A DNA stretch of 64,000 nucleotides, from assembly GCA_004298465.1 (NCBI GenBank), contig SCRT01000004.1, forward strand, positions 186,001 to 250,000, written 5' to 3'. Below the pieces are notes generated by a model. The model was not told the origin of the DNA and searched no databases. It saw only the letters and a program-made list of their open reading frames with translations. The first letter of the stretch is position 1. The number at the start of each line of letters is the position of its first letter. The stretch is from Nevskiaceae bacterium. GTDB taxonomy: Bacteria > Pseudomonadota > Gammaproteobacteria > Nevskiales > Nevskiaceae. This document shows positions 36,134-45,222 of the stretch, piece by piece. The position numbers and the translations under genes are program-made.

Positions 36134-36517
36134 CTACAGCGGGGCGGTGGACGTCCGGCCCGGCGTCGCGTTGTGGGACTTCACCCGCAGGATGAACGAC
36201 TCCACGGAATCCCCGGCCTGCTGGTGCAGGTTCGACAGATAGCGCGAGATGAAGGGGTCGTCGAAACCGCGCCCCTTCAGATAGTTGCCGATCGCCTGGA
36301 GCCGGTCGTTGCAGTTGCGCAACACCACGCGCGTGATGAGCGTGACGTCGTCCGAGCCGTTGACCATGGCCACGGCCTGCTGGTTCAGGCAGGTGTGGTA
36401 GTCCTTGATGAGCGGCTGCGTGGCGGCCTTGTCCTGTGCTCCGTATTGCGGCTGCGTCGCGCAGGCGCCGAGGAACAGGCAAGAGGCAAGGGCGATGCCC
36501 TGGAAGCGTCGGGTCAT
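36134..36517 (-). CDS. Small lipoprotein of unknown function
   Basis: A 127-residue lipoprotein: signal peptide with lipobox FLGAC, then a Gln-rich segment and a helical domain with two Cys ([25 protein letters not shown]) that could form a disulfide. I do not recognise a named family. It lies 24 bp upstream of the M61 peptidase gene. The ATG at 36517 is chosen because it starts the signal peptide; the frame is open further upstream. Confidence 0.7.
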   Translation of the reverse strand: MTRRFQGIALASCLFLGACATQPQYGAQDKAATQPLIKDYHTCLNQQAVAMVNGSDDVTLITRVVLRNCNDRLQAIGNYLKGRGFDDPFISRYLSNLHQQAGDSVESFILRVKSHNATPGRTSTAPL

Positions 36518-36647
36518 GTGGGGTCTGCCGGGACGATATCGAGGGCCACATTGTAGGACACGGCGTCTCATGCAGCGGCTCGCGGAGGGCGGCAAAAAAC
36601 CCATGCGGAGTATCATTGCGCGACCATTTTCAAGCGGGATTCCAGCC

Positions 36648-38333
36648 GTGACCGATCGCCTCAACCGTCGTTCCCACATCATCACTGCCGGCGTCCAGCG
36701 CTCCCCGAACCGGGCCATGCTGCGCGCCGTGGGCTTCGGCGACCACGACTTCGACAAGCCCATCGTCGGCATCGCCAACGGCCATTCGACGATGAATCCC
36801 TGCAATGCCGGCATCGGCTCCCTCGTGGAGCGGGCGACGGTGGCGCTGAAGGCGGCCGGTGCCATGCCGCAGATGTTCGGTTTCCCGACCGTCACCGACG
36901 GCATTGCCATGGGCACCGAAGGCATGAAGTATTCGCTGGTGTCGCGCGAAGTCATCGCCGACGCCATCGAGACCGCCACTCAGTCCCAGTCGATGGACGG
37001 TGTGCTGGGCATCGGCGGTTGCGACAAGAACATGCCGGGCAACATGCTGGCGTTCCTGCGCATGAATGTTCCGGCGATCTTCTGCTACGGCGGCACCATC
37101 AAGCCGGGCAAGTGGAAGGGCCAGGACCTCAACATCGTCTCCGCCTTCGAGGCGGTGGGCGCCTACAGCGCCGGCAAGATGTCGAAGGAAGACTACGACG
37201 GCATCGAGCGCAATGCCTGCCCGTGCTTTGGTGCCTGCGGCGGCATGTACACCGCCAACACCATGTCGTCGGCGATCGAGACCATGGGCCTGAGCCTGCC
37301 GTATTCGTCGACGATGGCGAACGTGGACGAGGACAAGTCCGATTCGATCGCGGATTCGGCGGCGGCGCTGGTCAACGCCATCAAGCTGAACCTGAGGCCG
37401 CGCGACATCTGTACACGCGCCGCCTTCGAGAATGCCATTGCCGTGGTGATGGCCACCGGCGGTTCCACGAACTCCGTACTGCACCTGCTGGCCATGGCCT
37501 CCGCCGCCGAAGTGCCGCTGACGATCGACGACTTCCAGCGCATCCGCGACAAGACGCCGGTGCTGTGCGACATGAAGCCGTCCGGCAAATATCTCGCCGT
37601 CGATCTGCACAAGGCCGGCGGCATTCCGCAGGTGATGAAGATCCTGCTGGTGCACGGCTTGCTGGACGGTGCGTGCATGACGATGACCGGCAAGACCGTG
37701 GCCGAGAACCTCAAGGATGTGCCGGCCGAGCCACCGGCTGGCCAGGACGTCATCCATCCCTTCGACAAGCCGATGTACCGGCAGGGCCATCTCGCGATCC
37801 TCAAGGGCAACCTGGCTACCGAAGGCGGCGTGGCGAAGATTGCGGGCCTCAAGCAGCACCACATCACCGGCCCGGCGCGGGTGTTCGAGTCGGAGGAAGA
37901 CTGCCTGGCCGCGATCCTCGACCACCGGATCAACAGCGGCGACGTCATCGTCATCCGCTACGAAGGCCCGAAAGGTGGACCCGGCATGCGCGAGATGCTG
38001 GCGCCGACTTCGGCGCTGGTCGGCGAAGGCCACGCGGACGACGTCGGCCTCATCACCGACGGCCGCTTCTCGGGCGGCACCTGGGGCATGGTTGTTGGCC
38101 ACGTGGCGCCGGAAGCCTATGTCGGCGGCACCATCGCGCTCGTGCACGAAGGCGATTCCATCACCATCGACGCCGACCAGCGCCTGCTGCAGGTAAACGT
38201 GCCCGACGCGGAGCTGGCGAAACGCCGCGCCGCGTGGAAGCAGCCTGCCCCGCGCTACACGCGCGGCGTGATGGGCAAGTACGCGCGACTGGTCGGTACC
38301 TCCAGCAAGGGCGCGGTGACAGACCTGGCGTAA
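36648..38333 (+). CDS. ilvD: Dihydroxy-acid dehydratase
   Basis: Fe-S dehydratase of branched-chain amino acid (and pantoate precursor) synthesis. Cluster cysteines are in [15 protein letters not shown] and [16 protein letters not shown], and the C-terminal [16 protein letters not shown] is canonical. I use GTG 36648 (561 residues): it gives the family N-terminus, and a -10-like TATCAT at 36611 would put the transcript start after the alternative ATG at 36603. That ATG has GGAGG upstream but rather far away. Confidence 0.94.
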   Translation: MTDRLNRRSHIITAGVQRSPNRAMLRAVGFGDHDFDKPIVGIANGHSTMNPCNAGIGSLVERATVALKAAGAMPQMFGFPTVTDGIAMGTEGMKYSLVSREVIADAIETATQSQSMDGVLGIGGCDKNMPGNMLAFLRMNVPAIFCYGGTIKPGKWKGQDLNIVSAFEAVGAYSAGKMSKEDYDGIERNACPCFGACGGMYTANTMSSAIETMGLSLPYSSTMANVDEDKSDSIADSAAALVNAIKLNLRPRDICTRAAFENAIAVVMATGGSTNSVLHLLAMASAAEVPLTIDDFQRIRDKTPVLCDMKPSGKYLAVDLHKAGGIPQVMKILLVHGLLDGACMTMTGKTVAENLKDVPAEPPAGQDVIHPFDKPMYRQGHLAILKGNLATEGGVAKIAGLKQHHITGPARVFESEEDCLAAILDHRINSGDVIVIRYEGPKGGPGMREMLAPTSALVGEGHADDVGLITDGRFSGGTWGMVVGHVAPEAYVGGTIALVHEGDSITIDADQRLLQVNVPDAELAKRRAAWKQPAPRYTRGVMGKYARLVGTSSKGAVTDLA

Positions 38334-38341
38334 GGGGAACC

Positions 38342-38569
38342 CTGAATAACCTGCTGCGCTCGACATCTCGCGCGCGGGCGGCGCTTCAGCCTCGCCAGAT
38401 GGATGAGTGCATGACGGATGTTGGCGCAGGCGAGGCTGAGTGCGCCCGCTCCCGCACCCACCGTTCCGGGCACCGTGTCACGGGCGCAATCCTCATGTAC
38501 CCGTATGTACACTGCGGTTCCTCTGGTCCGTCCTTGCACGAGATGTCTTCGCTCGCGACGGTTATTCAG
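38342..38569. mobile_element. MITE-like element with ~28-bp terminal inverted repeats
   Basis: A 228-bp non-coding block between ilvD and the TauE gene. The ends are imperfect inverted repeats: CTGAATAACC...ACATCTCG on the left (38342-38370) and its complement CGAGATGT...GTTATTCAG on the right (38539-38569). Inside, TCAGCCTCGCC (38386-38396) pairs perfectly with GGCGAGGCTGA (38429-38439). No transposase is encoded and I see no obvious target duplication. A short reading frame on the minus strand inside it looks accidental. Confidence 0.55.
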
Positions 38570-38616
38570 AGCTTCCTGAGCGCGCCATCAATGATGTCGG
38601 CCTGCGGGTGCAAGCC

Positions 38617-39453
38617 GTGACGGTTCTCGTCTTCACGCTGCTCGTGGCGGCGGGGTCGTTCGTGGCGGGTTGTCTCGGCGCGCTGACCGGCATGGGCGGC
38701 GGTGTGGTGGTCGTGCCGCTGCTCACGCTCGCCTTTGGGGTGGACATCCACTACGCGATCGGGGCGTCGCTGGTGTCGGTGATCGCCACCTCCTCTGGCA
38801 GCGCCGCGGCCTATGTGCGCGACGGTTATGTGAACGTGCGCATCGGCGTGCTGCTGGAAATCGCCACCACGCTGGGGGCGCTGCTCGGCGGCATCCTCGT
38901 GGCGCTGCTGGCCGCGAACGTGGTGTCCATCATCTTCGGCATCGTGCTGGTCGCCTCGGCGCTGTCCGCGGCGCGCGTGTCGCCGGCCGGGCAGCGTGGG
39001 CCGAGCAGCCCGCTGGCAAGGCGCTTGCGGCTGGAAGGGCAGCTTCCCGCCCACGTCGGTGGCGACACCTACGCCGTACGTGCCGTTCCCGGTGGCTTTG
39101 CCGTGATGTTCCTTGCCGGCACGCTGTCCAGCCTGCTGGGCATCGGCTCCGGTGCGCTGAAGGTGCTGGCGCTGGACCAGGTGATGCATCTGCCGTTCAA
39201 GGTGTCCACCACCACCAGCAACTTCATGATCGGTGTGACGGCGGCGGCTGGCGCCGGTGTCTACCTGAGCCACGGCTATATCGAGACGGCGTTGGCGATG
39301 CCGGTGATGCTCGGCGTGCTGGCGGGCTCCGTGGTCGGCGCGCGGGTGCTGGTGCGGGCGCCGTCGGTATGGCTCAAACGCGGTTTCATCGTGGTGCTGC
39401 TCATCATCGCCGTGCAGATGCTGCTGCAGGGGTTGGAGGCCGGCCATGGTTGA
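38617..39453 (+). CDS. TauE/SafE-family membrane transporter
   Basis: A 278-residue polytopic protein with the duplicated TauE/SafE pattern: FVAGCLGALTGMGGGVVVVP in the first half and FLAGTLSSLLGIGSGALKV in the second. Members export sulfite, sulfoacetate or related organic anions, or are uncharacterised. GTG 38617 gives a start right at the first helix; GTG 38608 is also possible. It overlaps the DUF1634 gene by 8 bp, its usual partner. Confidence 0.85.
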   Translation: MTVLVFTLLVAAGSFVAGCLGALTGMGGGVVVVPLLTLAFGVDIHYAIGASLVSVIATSSGSAAAYVRDGYVNVRIGVLLEIATTLGALLGGILVALLAANVVSIIFGIVLVASALSAARVSPAGQRGPSSPLARRLRLEGQLPAHVGGDTYAVRAVPGGFAVMFLAGTLSSLLGIGSGALKVLALDQVMHLPFKVSTTTSNFMIGVTAAAGAGVYLSHGYIETALAMPVMLGVLAGSVVGARVLVRAPSVWLKRGFIVVLLIIAVQMLLQGLEAGHG

Positions 39454-39820
39454 GGTGCCTGCGCATACCGTGGAAAGCCGCATCGGCGTGCTGCTGCGCG
39501 CCGGCGTCGCGCTGTCCGCCGGGCTGGTGTTTGCCGGTGCCGTGCTGTATTTGTGGCACCACGGTGACGCGACCGCCGACTACCGCACGTTCCACCTCGA
39601 CCGCCGCACGCTGGGCGACTGGCGGCAGATGGTCCGTGGGCTGGGGGTCTTCGAAGGCACCGCCTTCATGCAGCTCGGGCTGCTGGTGCTGGTCGCCACG
39701 CCCGTGGCCCGCGTGGGGCTGGCTGCCTACGGATTCTTTCGTGCGCGGGACCGGCTGTACACCGTGCTGGCGCTGGTCGTGCTCGGCATCCTGCTGGGCA
39801 GTTTGTTGTTCATGCGCTGA
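39446..39820 (+). CDS. DUF1634-family membrane protein
   Basis: A 124-residue protein with three predicted membrane helices (GVLLRAGVALSAGLVFAGAV; FMQLGLLVLVATPVARVGL; VLALVVLGILLGSLLFM). The ESRIGVLLRAGV start and FEGTAFMQLGLLVLVATPVA are typical of DUF1634, which is nearly always next to a TauE/SafE gene and is presumed an accessory subunit. Its stop overlaps the end of tatD on the other strand. Confidence 0.82.
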   Translation: MVEVPAHTVESRIGVLLRAGVALSAGLVFAGAVLYLWHHGDATADYRTFHLDRRTLGDWRQMVRGLGVFEGTAFMQLGLLVLVATPVARVGLAAYGFFRARDRLYTVLALVVLGILLGSLLFMR

Positions 39821-40628
39821 CCGGCAGCCCGAACAGGCGCCGCGCGTTCGCCGTGGTCTGCACGGCGAGTATCTCCGCGTCTTCACCCCGCGCGGCGGCG
39901 ATGGCGCGCAGCACCCACGGCAGGAAGGCCGGTTCGTTGCGGCGGCTCGGGGGCAGGGGCTGCATGGTGCGCGGCAGCAGGTAGGGCGCGTCGGTCTCGA
40001 TCAGCAGCCGGTCGGCGGGAATCCGCTTCACGAGTTCGCGCAGATCCAGGCCGCGGCGTTCGTCGCACACCCAGCCGGTGATGCCGACATGGCAGTCCAG
40101 CGCAAGGTAGTCGTCCAGCGCTGCCGCGGTGTCGGTGAAGCAATGCACCACGCAGCCCGCCAGCGCCTTGCGGTAGTCGCGCAGGATGGCGTGGAAGTCT
40201 TCGTGCGCGTCGCGTTGATGGAGGAAAACCGGCTTGTTTGCCTGCACGGCCAAGCCGAGTTGGGCGACAAAGGCACGGCGCTGGGCGTCGCGGGGCGAAA
40301 GATCGCGGAAATAGTCCAGCCCGCACTCGCCGACGGCGACGACTTCTTCACGGGTGGACAGCGTGGCAATCTGCGCCGCCAGCGTTTCGTCCCAGGCGGC
40401 GGCGTGGTGCGGGTGCAGCCCGGCGGTGGCGAACAGGCGGCCGGGCAGGGCGCGTGCCAGTTCCGCCGCACGGTCGTTGCTGGCGGCGTCGCTGCCGGTG
40501 ACGAGGATCGCGGCAAGCCCCGCCGCCCATGCGCGTTCCAGCACGGCGCCGCGGTCGGCGTCGAAACTGTCATGCGCGAGGTTCGCGCCGATGTCGATGA
40601 AAGGTGCAGTGGAAAGCGCCTGGGTCAT
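39810..40628 (-). CDS. tatD: TatD-family metal-dependent hydrolase
   Basis: A 272-residue amidohydrolase-fold deoxyribonuclease. Metal-binding residues are in FIDIGANLAHDSF (TatD normally has HxH; here the first His position is Gly-Ala-Asn), AVGECGLDYFRDLSP, VFLHQRDAHEDF, VVHCFTD and IETDAPYLLPR. TatD proteins with the IGANL variant are the E. coli TatD subgroup. It overlaps the HTTM gene by 4 bp. Confidence 0.9.
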   Translation of the reverse strand: MTQALSTAPFIDIGANLAHDSFDADRGAVLERAWAAGLAAILVTGSDAASNDRAAELARALPGRLFATAGLHPHHAAAWDETLAAQIATLSTREEVVAVGECGLDYFRDLSPRDAQRRAFVAQLGLAVQANKPVFLHQRDAHEDFHAILRDYRKALAGCVVHCFTDTAAALDDYLALDCHVGITGWVCDERRGLDLRELVKRIPADRLLIETDAPYLLPRTMQPLPPSRRNEPAFLPWVLRAIAAARGEDAEILAVQTTANARRLFGLPVSA

Positions 40629-42493
40629 GGCAGGTGTTGTTGCGCGGCAGTTGAAGGGGATGAGGCCTGCGCAGCCGCGGCGCCGCAGGCGCCATCCCAC
40701 AGCGGGCGCTGCTCCAGATCCGATCCTGGCGCCGTCCTCGACGCTGGCCCGGCGGCATGCACGGTGACGTAGGCGAGCGACAGCGACTGCAGCGCGTCGG
40801 CGCGGGTGTGTCGTGTATTCCAGCCATGACACAGATATTGCGCATAGCGCAGGGCGGCGATGTCGGAGTGCAGCACGGCGTCGTTCCAGCGGTGCCAGCG
40901 GATGCTGCCCTGGTAGTGGGCGAAACGTGTCGGGGAGGGCACCTGCACCGGCAGCGGGGCATGAAGCACGCCGACGTGGCGCCCGCCAACCGTTTCGCCG
41001 GCGGCCGCAATCCAGCCGCGCTGCGCAGGCCCGTGTGGCAAATAGCCCGCCCACTGCTGGTCGAGCCGCAGCAGCTTCAGCGGCGGGGCCAGCACTGCGG
41101 TTGCGGCCCGCAGCCGCGGCCATGGTGTGGCCAGATTCCAGACCAGCACGCAGGTCAGCACGGCCGCACACAGCCGGAGCGCGCCGCGCGACACGGTGGC
41201 AGGCCGGGATGTGCGTGGCGGCGGACACCGCAGCGAGGCCGGAAAGCGCCGGGCGATGCGGTCGAATGCCGCTTCGGCGTGGACGGCGGTGAGCATCTTG
41301 CCGAACGGCGCCAGCAGGTATGAGGCGCGCAGCATGGCGACCCACGCCGCACTGCGAAGGTGCGCGCGGGCATCGGCGTCGATGGTGATCCACGACCCAT
41401 TCGCCTCGAACAATGTGGCCGTGCGCGGCGTGTCCTGCGCCGCATGCAGCTCGAAGCGCGGTACGCCAAGCAGGATGCACCACAGCTTCTGCCAGCGGCG
41501 GGTGTCGGGGTTTCCGGCATCGTGGTACACCCGCAACGGCGGGCGTCGCACCGACGATGCCAGCAGCCGGTTCCACATGCGCGCGTCCACGAACACGGGC
41601 AGCGCGGCGAGCACGACCCACGGCCCGATGCCGAGGTTGAACAACGCAATGGCTGCAAGCTGCAGACCCGCCAGCCCCAGCCAGGCAACGGCGCGCAGCA
41701 CGCCCGGCAGCACTGGGGTCAGCAGGACCAGCGGCGCAGCGACGCCGATGCCGGCCGCCACAGGATGCATTCCGGCGGTGAACAGCCCGTGCTGTGCGCA
41801 CCAGGCACCGAGCGGCGTCAGCCACGCTGGCTGGCCCAGTACCTGCGCCAGCGGGTCTGCTTCTTGAGCCAGCAGCGTGACGGCGACGCAGGCGATGACC
41901 ACTTGTAGCACCAGAGCCGCCGTTGCCCACGACCGCTGTTCGGCAGCGGGCACGTCGCCTTCATCGGCGCGCGCTGTGTCCACGCCCCAGCCCGTAGCGG
42001 GCAGGAAGGAGCACCAGAACAGCAGCGCGGTCAGCAGCATTTCGCCGCCTCCCACCAGTATCGGCGCGCGGTTCAGCAGCGAGGCGTACAACACGAAGCT
42101 GATGCCCGCCGCCAGCCGTGTGCGCCAGCCGATGCACAGCGCGGCAGCCGCCACGATCTGCACCAGCAGCAAGACCTCGGCCCATCCCGCCTGGCCGTTT
42201 GCCGCGTGCAGCGTGATGCGCCACAGGCTTTCTGCTCCGGCCAGTGCGCCGCGCGGCAGCAAGCCGGCATCACCCAGAAACGCGGGCGCGTCGACGAACC
42301 ACCCGCACAGGTGGCACAGCAGGACCGCGCCGAGCAGCGCGCGGAACGTGGCAAGGCTGCGGGTGTCGAGCGTGAAAGTTTGCAGGAGGCGTTCGTGTGC
42401 CACCCGCCATGCGCGTTGCGGCACGGACGGTTCACGGTCCTCCTCGATACGCGCTGCCGGTTCAGGCAGGGGGCGCGCGCTGCGGCTACTCAT
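40625..42493 (-). CDS. HTTM-domain membrane protein with DCC-like domain
   Basis: A 622-residue membrane protein. Residues ~30-310 form the HTTM (horizontally transferred transmembrane, vitamin K gamma-carboxylase-like) module, starting RSLATFRALLGAVLLCHLCG and including WRTRLAAGISFVLYASLLNR. A thioredoxin-like DCC/DUF393 segment follows (LRVYHDAGNPDTRRWQKL) in which the expected Cys-containing motif is altered to HDAGNP. The C-terminal part is soluble. Function is unknown; carboxylation is not implied without the catalytic lysine mapped. Confidence 0.75.
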   Translation of the reverse strand: MSSRSARPLPEPAARIEEDREPSVPQRAWRVAHERLLQTFTLDTRSLATFRALLGAVLLCHLCGWFVDAPAFLGDAGLLPRGALAGAESLWRITLHAANGQAGWAEVLLLVQIVAAAALCIGWRTRLAAGISFVLYASLLNRAPILVGGGEMLLTALLFWCSFLPATGWGVDTARADEGDVPAAEQRSWATAALVLQVVIACVAVTLLAQEADPLAQVLGQPAWLTPLGAWCAQHGLFTAGMHPVAAGIGVAAPLVLLTPVLPGVLRAVAWLGLAGLQLAAIALFNLGIGPWVVLAALPVFVDARMWNRLLASSVRRPPLRVYHDAGNPDTRRWQKLWCILLGVPRFELHAAQDTPRTATLFEANGSWITIDADARAHLRSAAWVAMLRASYLLAPFGKMLTAVHAEAAFDRIARRFPASLRCPPPRTSRPATVSRGALRLCAAVLTCVLVWNLATPWPRLRAATAVLAPPLKLLRLDQQWAGYLPHGPAQRGWIAAAGETVGGRHVGVLHAPLPVQVPSPTRFAHYQGSIRWHRWNDAVLHSDIAALRYAQYLCHGWNTRHTRADALQSLSLAYVTVHAAGPASRTAPGSDLEQRPLWDGACGAAAAQASSPSTAAQQHLP

Positions 42494-42532
42494 TCAACAC
42501 GTCTCCCCGCCCGCCGCCGGGCTACAGGTTTG

Positions 42533-42538
42533 TAGAAT
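42533..42538 (+). promoter_or_regulatory. Possible -10 element in the 185-bp divergent region
   Basis: TAGAAT at 42533-42538 lies about 140 bp upstream of the alpha/beta hydrolase gene, in the gap between it and the divergent HTTM gene. No good -35 is seen, so this is weak. Confidence 0.25.
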
Positions 42539-42678
42539 GGAAACGCCGTCGAATCTGCAACCCGGTAGACACTTCAGCATGATGCAAGGCTCCCCGCACG
42601 GCACTGCACAAGTATCGGACAGCGCCGAAACTTACTACAAAACCCGGCAGCGTTGAGTTTTTCCCACAGGATTCGCAC

Positions 42679-43323
42679 ATGACTTCTACCCGCCGCCGCA
42701 ATATCGAGAAGATTGCCTTCGAAGGTCCAGCCGGCACACTTGAAGGTGCATTGATGGTGCCGCCTGCCGACGTGCGCGGCCTGTGCGTCGTGTGCCACCC
42801 GCACCCGCTGTATGGCGGCACGATGGACAACAAGGTGGTCTACACGCTGGCCGCTGCCGCGGTTGCGCAAGGTTTTGCGGCGCTGCGCTTCAACTTCCGC
42901 GGTGTCCGGGGCAGCGCCGGCCGCCACGACGCCGGGCAGGGTGAGGTGGAAGACACGCTGGAGGCGGTCGCCTGGCTGCAGGCGTACTCCGGGGCCCGGC
43001 CGCTGCTGCTGGCCGGCTTCTCCTTTGGTGCGCAGATGGCCCTGCGCGCCGCGCAGACCACCCAGCCCTGCGGGTTGATCACGGTTGGCACACCGGGCGC
43101 CGGGCGCCTCGATGCCGAAGATCCACCTTCACCCGCATGCCCCTGGCTGGCCATTCACGGCCGCGACGACGACGTGGTCGACTACGCCCAGACTCTCAGC
43201 TGGTTGCAAACCACGCACCCGCATGCGCGGTTGGAAACCATCGCCGGCACCGGCCATTTCTTCCACGGCCACCTGGGCGAGCTGCGGGCGCGGGTGGAGC
43301 CGTTCATTGCTTCACTGGGGTGA
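42679..43323 (+). CDS. Alpha/beta hydrolase (YsgA/DLH-like)
   Basis: A 214-residue alpha/beta hydrolase. The nucleophile elbow is GFSFGA with Ser near residue 116, an HPHPLYGGTMDNKVV oxyanion region lies near residue 36, the acid is in HGRDDDVVDY and the His is in AGTGHFFHG. This subfamily (CocE/NonD-like small serine hydrolases) is widespread and functionally vague. It is monocistronic and followed by a TA module. Confidence 0.85.
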   Translation: MTSTRRRNIEKIAFEGPAGTLEGALMVPPADVRGLCVVCHPHPLYGGTMDNKVVYTLAAAAVAQGFAALRFNFRGVRGSAGRHDAGQGEVEDTLEAVAWLQAYSGARPLLLAGFSFGAQMALRAAQTTQPCGLITVGTPGAGRLDAEDPPSPACPWLAIHGRDDDVVDYAQTLSWLQTTHPHARLETIAGTGHFFHGHLGELRARVEPFIASLG

Positions 43324-43423
43324 TGGGGCGACAGGCGTTGCGATGTCGCTACGTGGACTGCGAGGAAACGCGATTCGGGCAACGAAAATTCCGGCAGCTT
43401 GCCGGGTCGATGGACCGACTATA

Positions 43424-43441
43424 TTATAACGTTGGTTATAA
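43424..43441 (+). promoter_or_regulatory. Palindromic operator of the AbrB/Doc module
   Basis: TTATAAC (43424-43430) and GTTATAA (43435-43441) are perfect inverted repeats with a 4-bp spacer. The AT-rich site could also hold the -10 element. It lies 33 bp before the antitoxin ATG and is the likely autoregulatory site. Confidence 0.6.
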
Positions 43442-43474
43442 CTTCTCATGGTCTTTAACACGGAGTGCCCGCGC

Positions 43475-43708
43475 ATGAAGCTTAAAATAACCACCGTCGG
43501 CAATTCCGCAGGTGTCGTGCTTCCCAAGGAATTGCTCGCGCGGCTGCATCTCGAAAAGGGCGACGTGATTTATGCCCGCGAGACACCGGACGGCATTCAC
43601 ATTTCGCCCTACGATCCGGAACTCGCTGCGCAGATGAAGGTGGCGGAAGGCGTGATGCACCGGCGGCGCAGCCTGCTTCACCTCCTTGCCGAGAGCGACC
43701 ACACATGA
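43475..43708 (+). CDS. AbrB/MazE-family antitoxin
   Basis: A 77-residue swapped-hairpin AbrB-type antitoxin: MKLKITTVGNSAGVVLPKEL is the textbook N-terminus. The ATG at 43475 is preferred over one at 43448, which would add nine residues and lie nearly at the operator. The stop overlaps the Doc-like toxin ATG. Confidence 0.85.
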   Translation: MKLKITTVGNSAGVVLPKELLARLHLEKGDVIYARETPDGIHISPYDPELAAQMKVAEGVMHRRRSLLHLLAESDHT

Positions 43709-44145
43709 CGACGTGGATCGGAAAGCCTTTGATATTGGCGATGCATGACTACCAGCTTGCGGAGCATGGCAGCAGCAGCGGGGTGCGGGACGAGGGGCTG
43801 CTGGAATCCGCGCTCGCGCGTCCACGACAGTTGTACGCCTATGGCGATCCGTCTCCCGATCTCGCCGCCCTTGCCGCGACGCTCGTCTACGGCCTGGCGC
43901 GCAACCATGCGTTTGTGGATGGCAACAAGCGGATTGCGGCCGCCGCTTGCGAAACGATGATCGAATTGAACGGCGCGTGTCTGCACGCCACCGATGGGGA
44001 GTTGTTGCCCATCTACATCGCACTGGCCGACGGCAGCCTCAGCGAGGAAGACTTCGCCAGGTGGCTGCGGATGCACATTCGCGTCAACGGGAATCTTCAC
44101 GAACCATCGCAGGCCTACGCCCCATCGACGCGTCGCCGCGCCTGA
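43705..44145 (+). CDS. doc: Doc/Fic-family toxin
   Basis: A 146-residue Fic-fold toxin. The Fic motif is HAFVDGNKRIAAA, in which the usual Pro after His is Ala, near residue 71. Doc toxins phosphorylate EF-Tu. The upstream RDEGLLESALARP stretch is typical of Doc. It pairs with an AbrB-type rather than Phd-type antitoxin, an arrangement seen in other genomes. Confidence 0.87.
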   Translation: MTTWIGKPLILAMHDYQLAEHGSSSGVRDEGLLESALARPRQLYAYGDPSPDLAALAATLVYGLARNHAFVDGNKRIAAAACETMIELNGACLHATDGELLPIYIALADGSLSEEDFARWLRMHIRVNGNLHEPSQAYAPSTRRRA

Positions 44146-44154
44146 AGTTCCCCC

Positions 44155-44781
44155 TTACGCGCGCCGATAGACGAACACGCTGGCAGGCGGGAAGTTGCGC
44201 AGGGCAATCCCGGCACGTCGTCCTTGCAGGCCGAGGGCCGCCAGCGTCCGGGCGCCGACCGGGCTTACCGGGCCATAGGTGAACTGCACGAAACAGCCCC
44301 CGTTTCCCAGCACCGCAAACGCCGCCCGCAAGATCTCCGCGCGCAGTGCCTGGCGCATCGTCAGCATGCCGATGCCGCTCACCACCGCATCCAGCTCGCC
44401 AGCCGTGAACGCATCGCTTTTCCGGACCAGGCGGTCGAGTTGGCGTGCATCGGCGCACGCCACCCGAACCCGTGAAAACTCCGTCCGCAGCAAGGCGGCG
44501 AGTCGCTGATCGATTTCCACCACCAACAGATTTTCGGGCCGGATTCCCCGGGCCAGCAGGATGCGTGTGAACGCCCCGGTGCCAGCCCCCAATTCCACCA
44601 CGCGGGCGCACGGTGCCGGCAACTGATCGACGACCAGCTCCGCAAGCTGCCGCCCAGATGGAACGATGGAAGCCATCCGCAGCGGATGGCGTATCCACTG
44701 CTCGGCGAAAACCAGCGCGGGAAACCGCGGCGCGCAGGCTTCAACGTCAGATTCGTCGGCCCCGAACGTGATCCGTCCCAT
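44155..44781 (-). CDS. Class I SAM-dependent methyltransferase (phospholipid N-methyltransferase-like)
   Basis: A 208-residue methyltransferase. Motif I is VVELGAGTGAFTRILL near residue 62, with an acidic loop LLVVEIDQRLAALL after it. The N-terminal RHPLRMASIVPSGRQLA matches the PmtA/Rhodobacter-type phosphatidylethanolamine N-methyltransferase group, in which that start is diagnostic. The substrate may be a lipid amine; if so AEP-lipids could also be acceptors (speculation). Confidence 0.75.
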   Translation of the reverse strand: MGRITFGADESDVEACAPRFPALVFAEQWIRHPLRMASIVPSGRQLAELVVDQLPAPCARVVELGAGTGAFTRILLARGIRPENLLVVEIDQRLAALLRTEFSRVRVACADARQLDRLVRKSDAFTAGELDAVVSGIGMLTMRQALRAEILRAAFAVLGNGGCFVQFTYGPVSPVGARTLAALGLQGRRAGIALRNFPPASVFVYRRA

Positions 44782-44826
44782 CCATGTCGCCTTTTCGTGG
44801 TTTTCAACGGAAGCAAGTGTACCGAT

Positions 44827-45046
44827 CTCGCGCAGAATGACGGATGAACGACGACGCCCGGCCTTCTCCTTCTTTCGTCACCATGCGGCCGCGAAGCGCG
44901 ATCGAAGCGTCCACGACACGAATTGCGGCACCTTATCGAGCATGGACTGCGACTCGCGTTGCCCGTGCAGGATGACGGGTAGTGAAGACCCCCAACCTTT
45001 CCTTTTTTGTCATTCTGCCTTCGCGCAGCGAATCGCAGGATCCACG
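44827..45046. repeat. Cluster of GTCATTC-family dispersed repeats
   Basis: Three full copies and a partial one lie between the methyltransferase and a vapC remnant: 44827-44841 (partial, minus), 44877-44915 (plus, starting GTCACCATGCGGCCGCG), 44940-44976 (minus, ending GCAGGATGAC) and 45009-45046 (plus, starting GTCATTCTGC and ending GGATCCACG). The last two are inverted with respect to each other. No gene is supported in this stretch. Confidence 0.65.
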
Positions 45047-45102
45047 GTCGGAGATGCCGCGTGTTGCAGACGCGGCATTTCGAACGCGCGGGCAAACCCA
45101 CC

Positions 45103-45222
45103 CGGCCGCTGGATACCCAAATTGCGGCACACGCGGTTCATCTCGGCGTCACGCTGGTGAGCCACAACGTCCGCGAATTCGAGCGTGTCCCCGGCTTGTC
45201 GCTGGCTGACTGGGTGGTCTGA
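45103..45222 (+). pseudogene. C-terminal remnant of a VapC/PIN toxin
   Basis: About 38 codons remain: LDTQIAAHAVHLGVTLVSHN followed by VREFERVPGLSLADW and a stop. This is the diagnostic last third of a VapC toxin, carrying the final acidic residue. The upstream part is replaced by a dispersed repeat, so no start codon or N-terminal PIN half is present. Confidence 0.75.

Noticed and set aside
38255-38539. A 94-codon minus-strand gene inside the MITE-like element
   Set aside because: It overlaps the end of ilvD and the inverted repeats and has no protein-like features.
45007-45222. An intact small gene covering the vapC tail
   Set aside because: Its first half is translated dispersed repeat; only the last ~38 codons resemble a protein.
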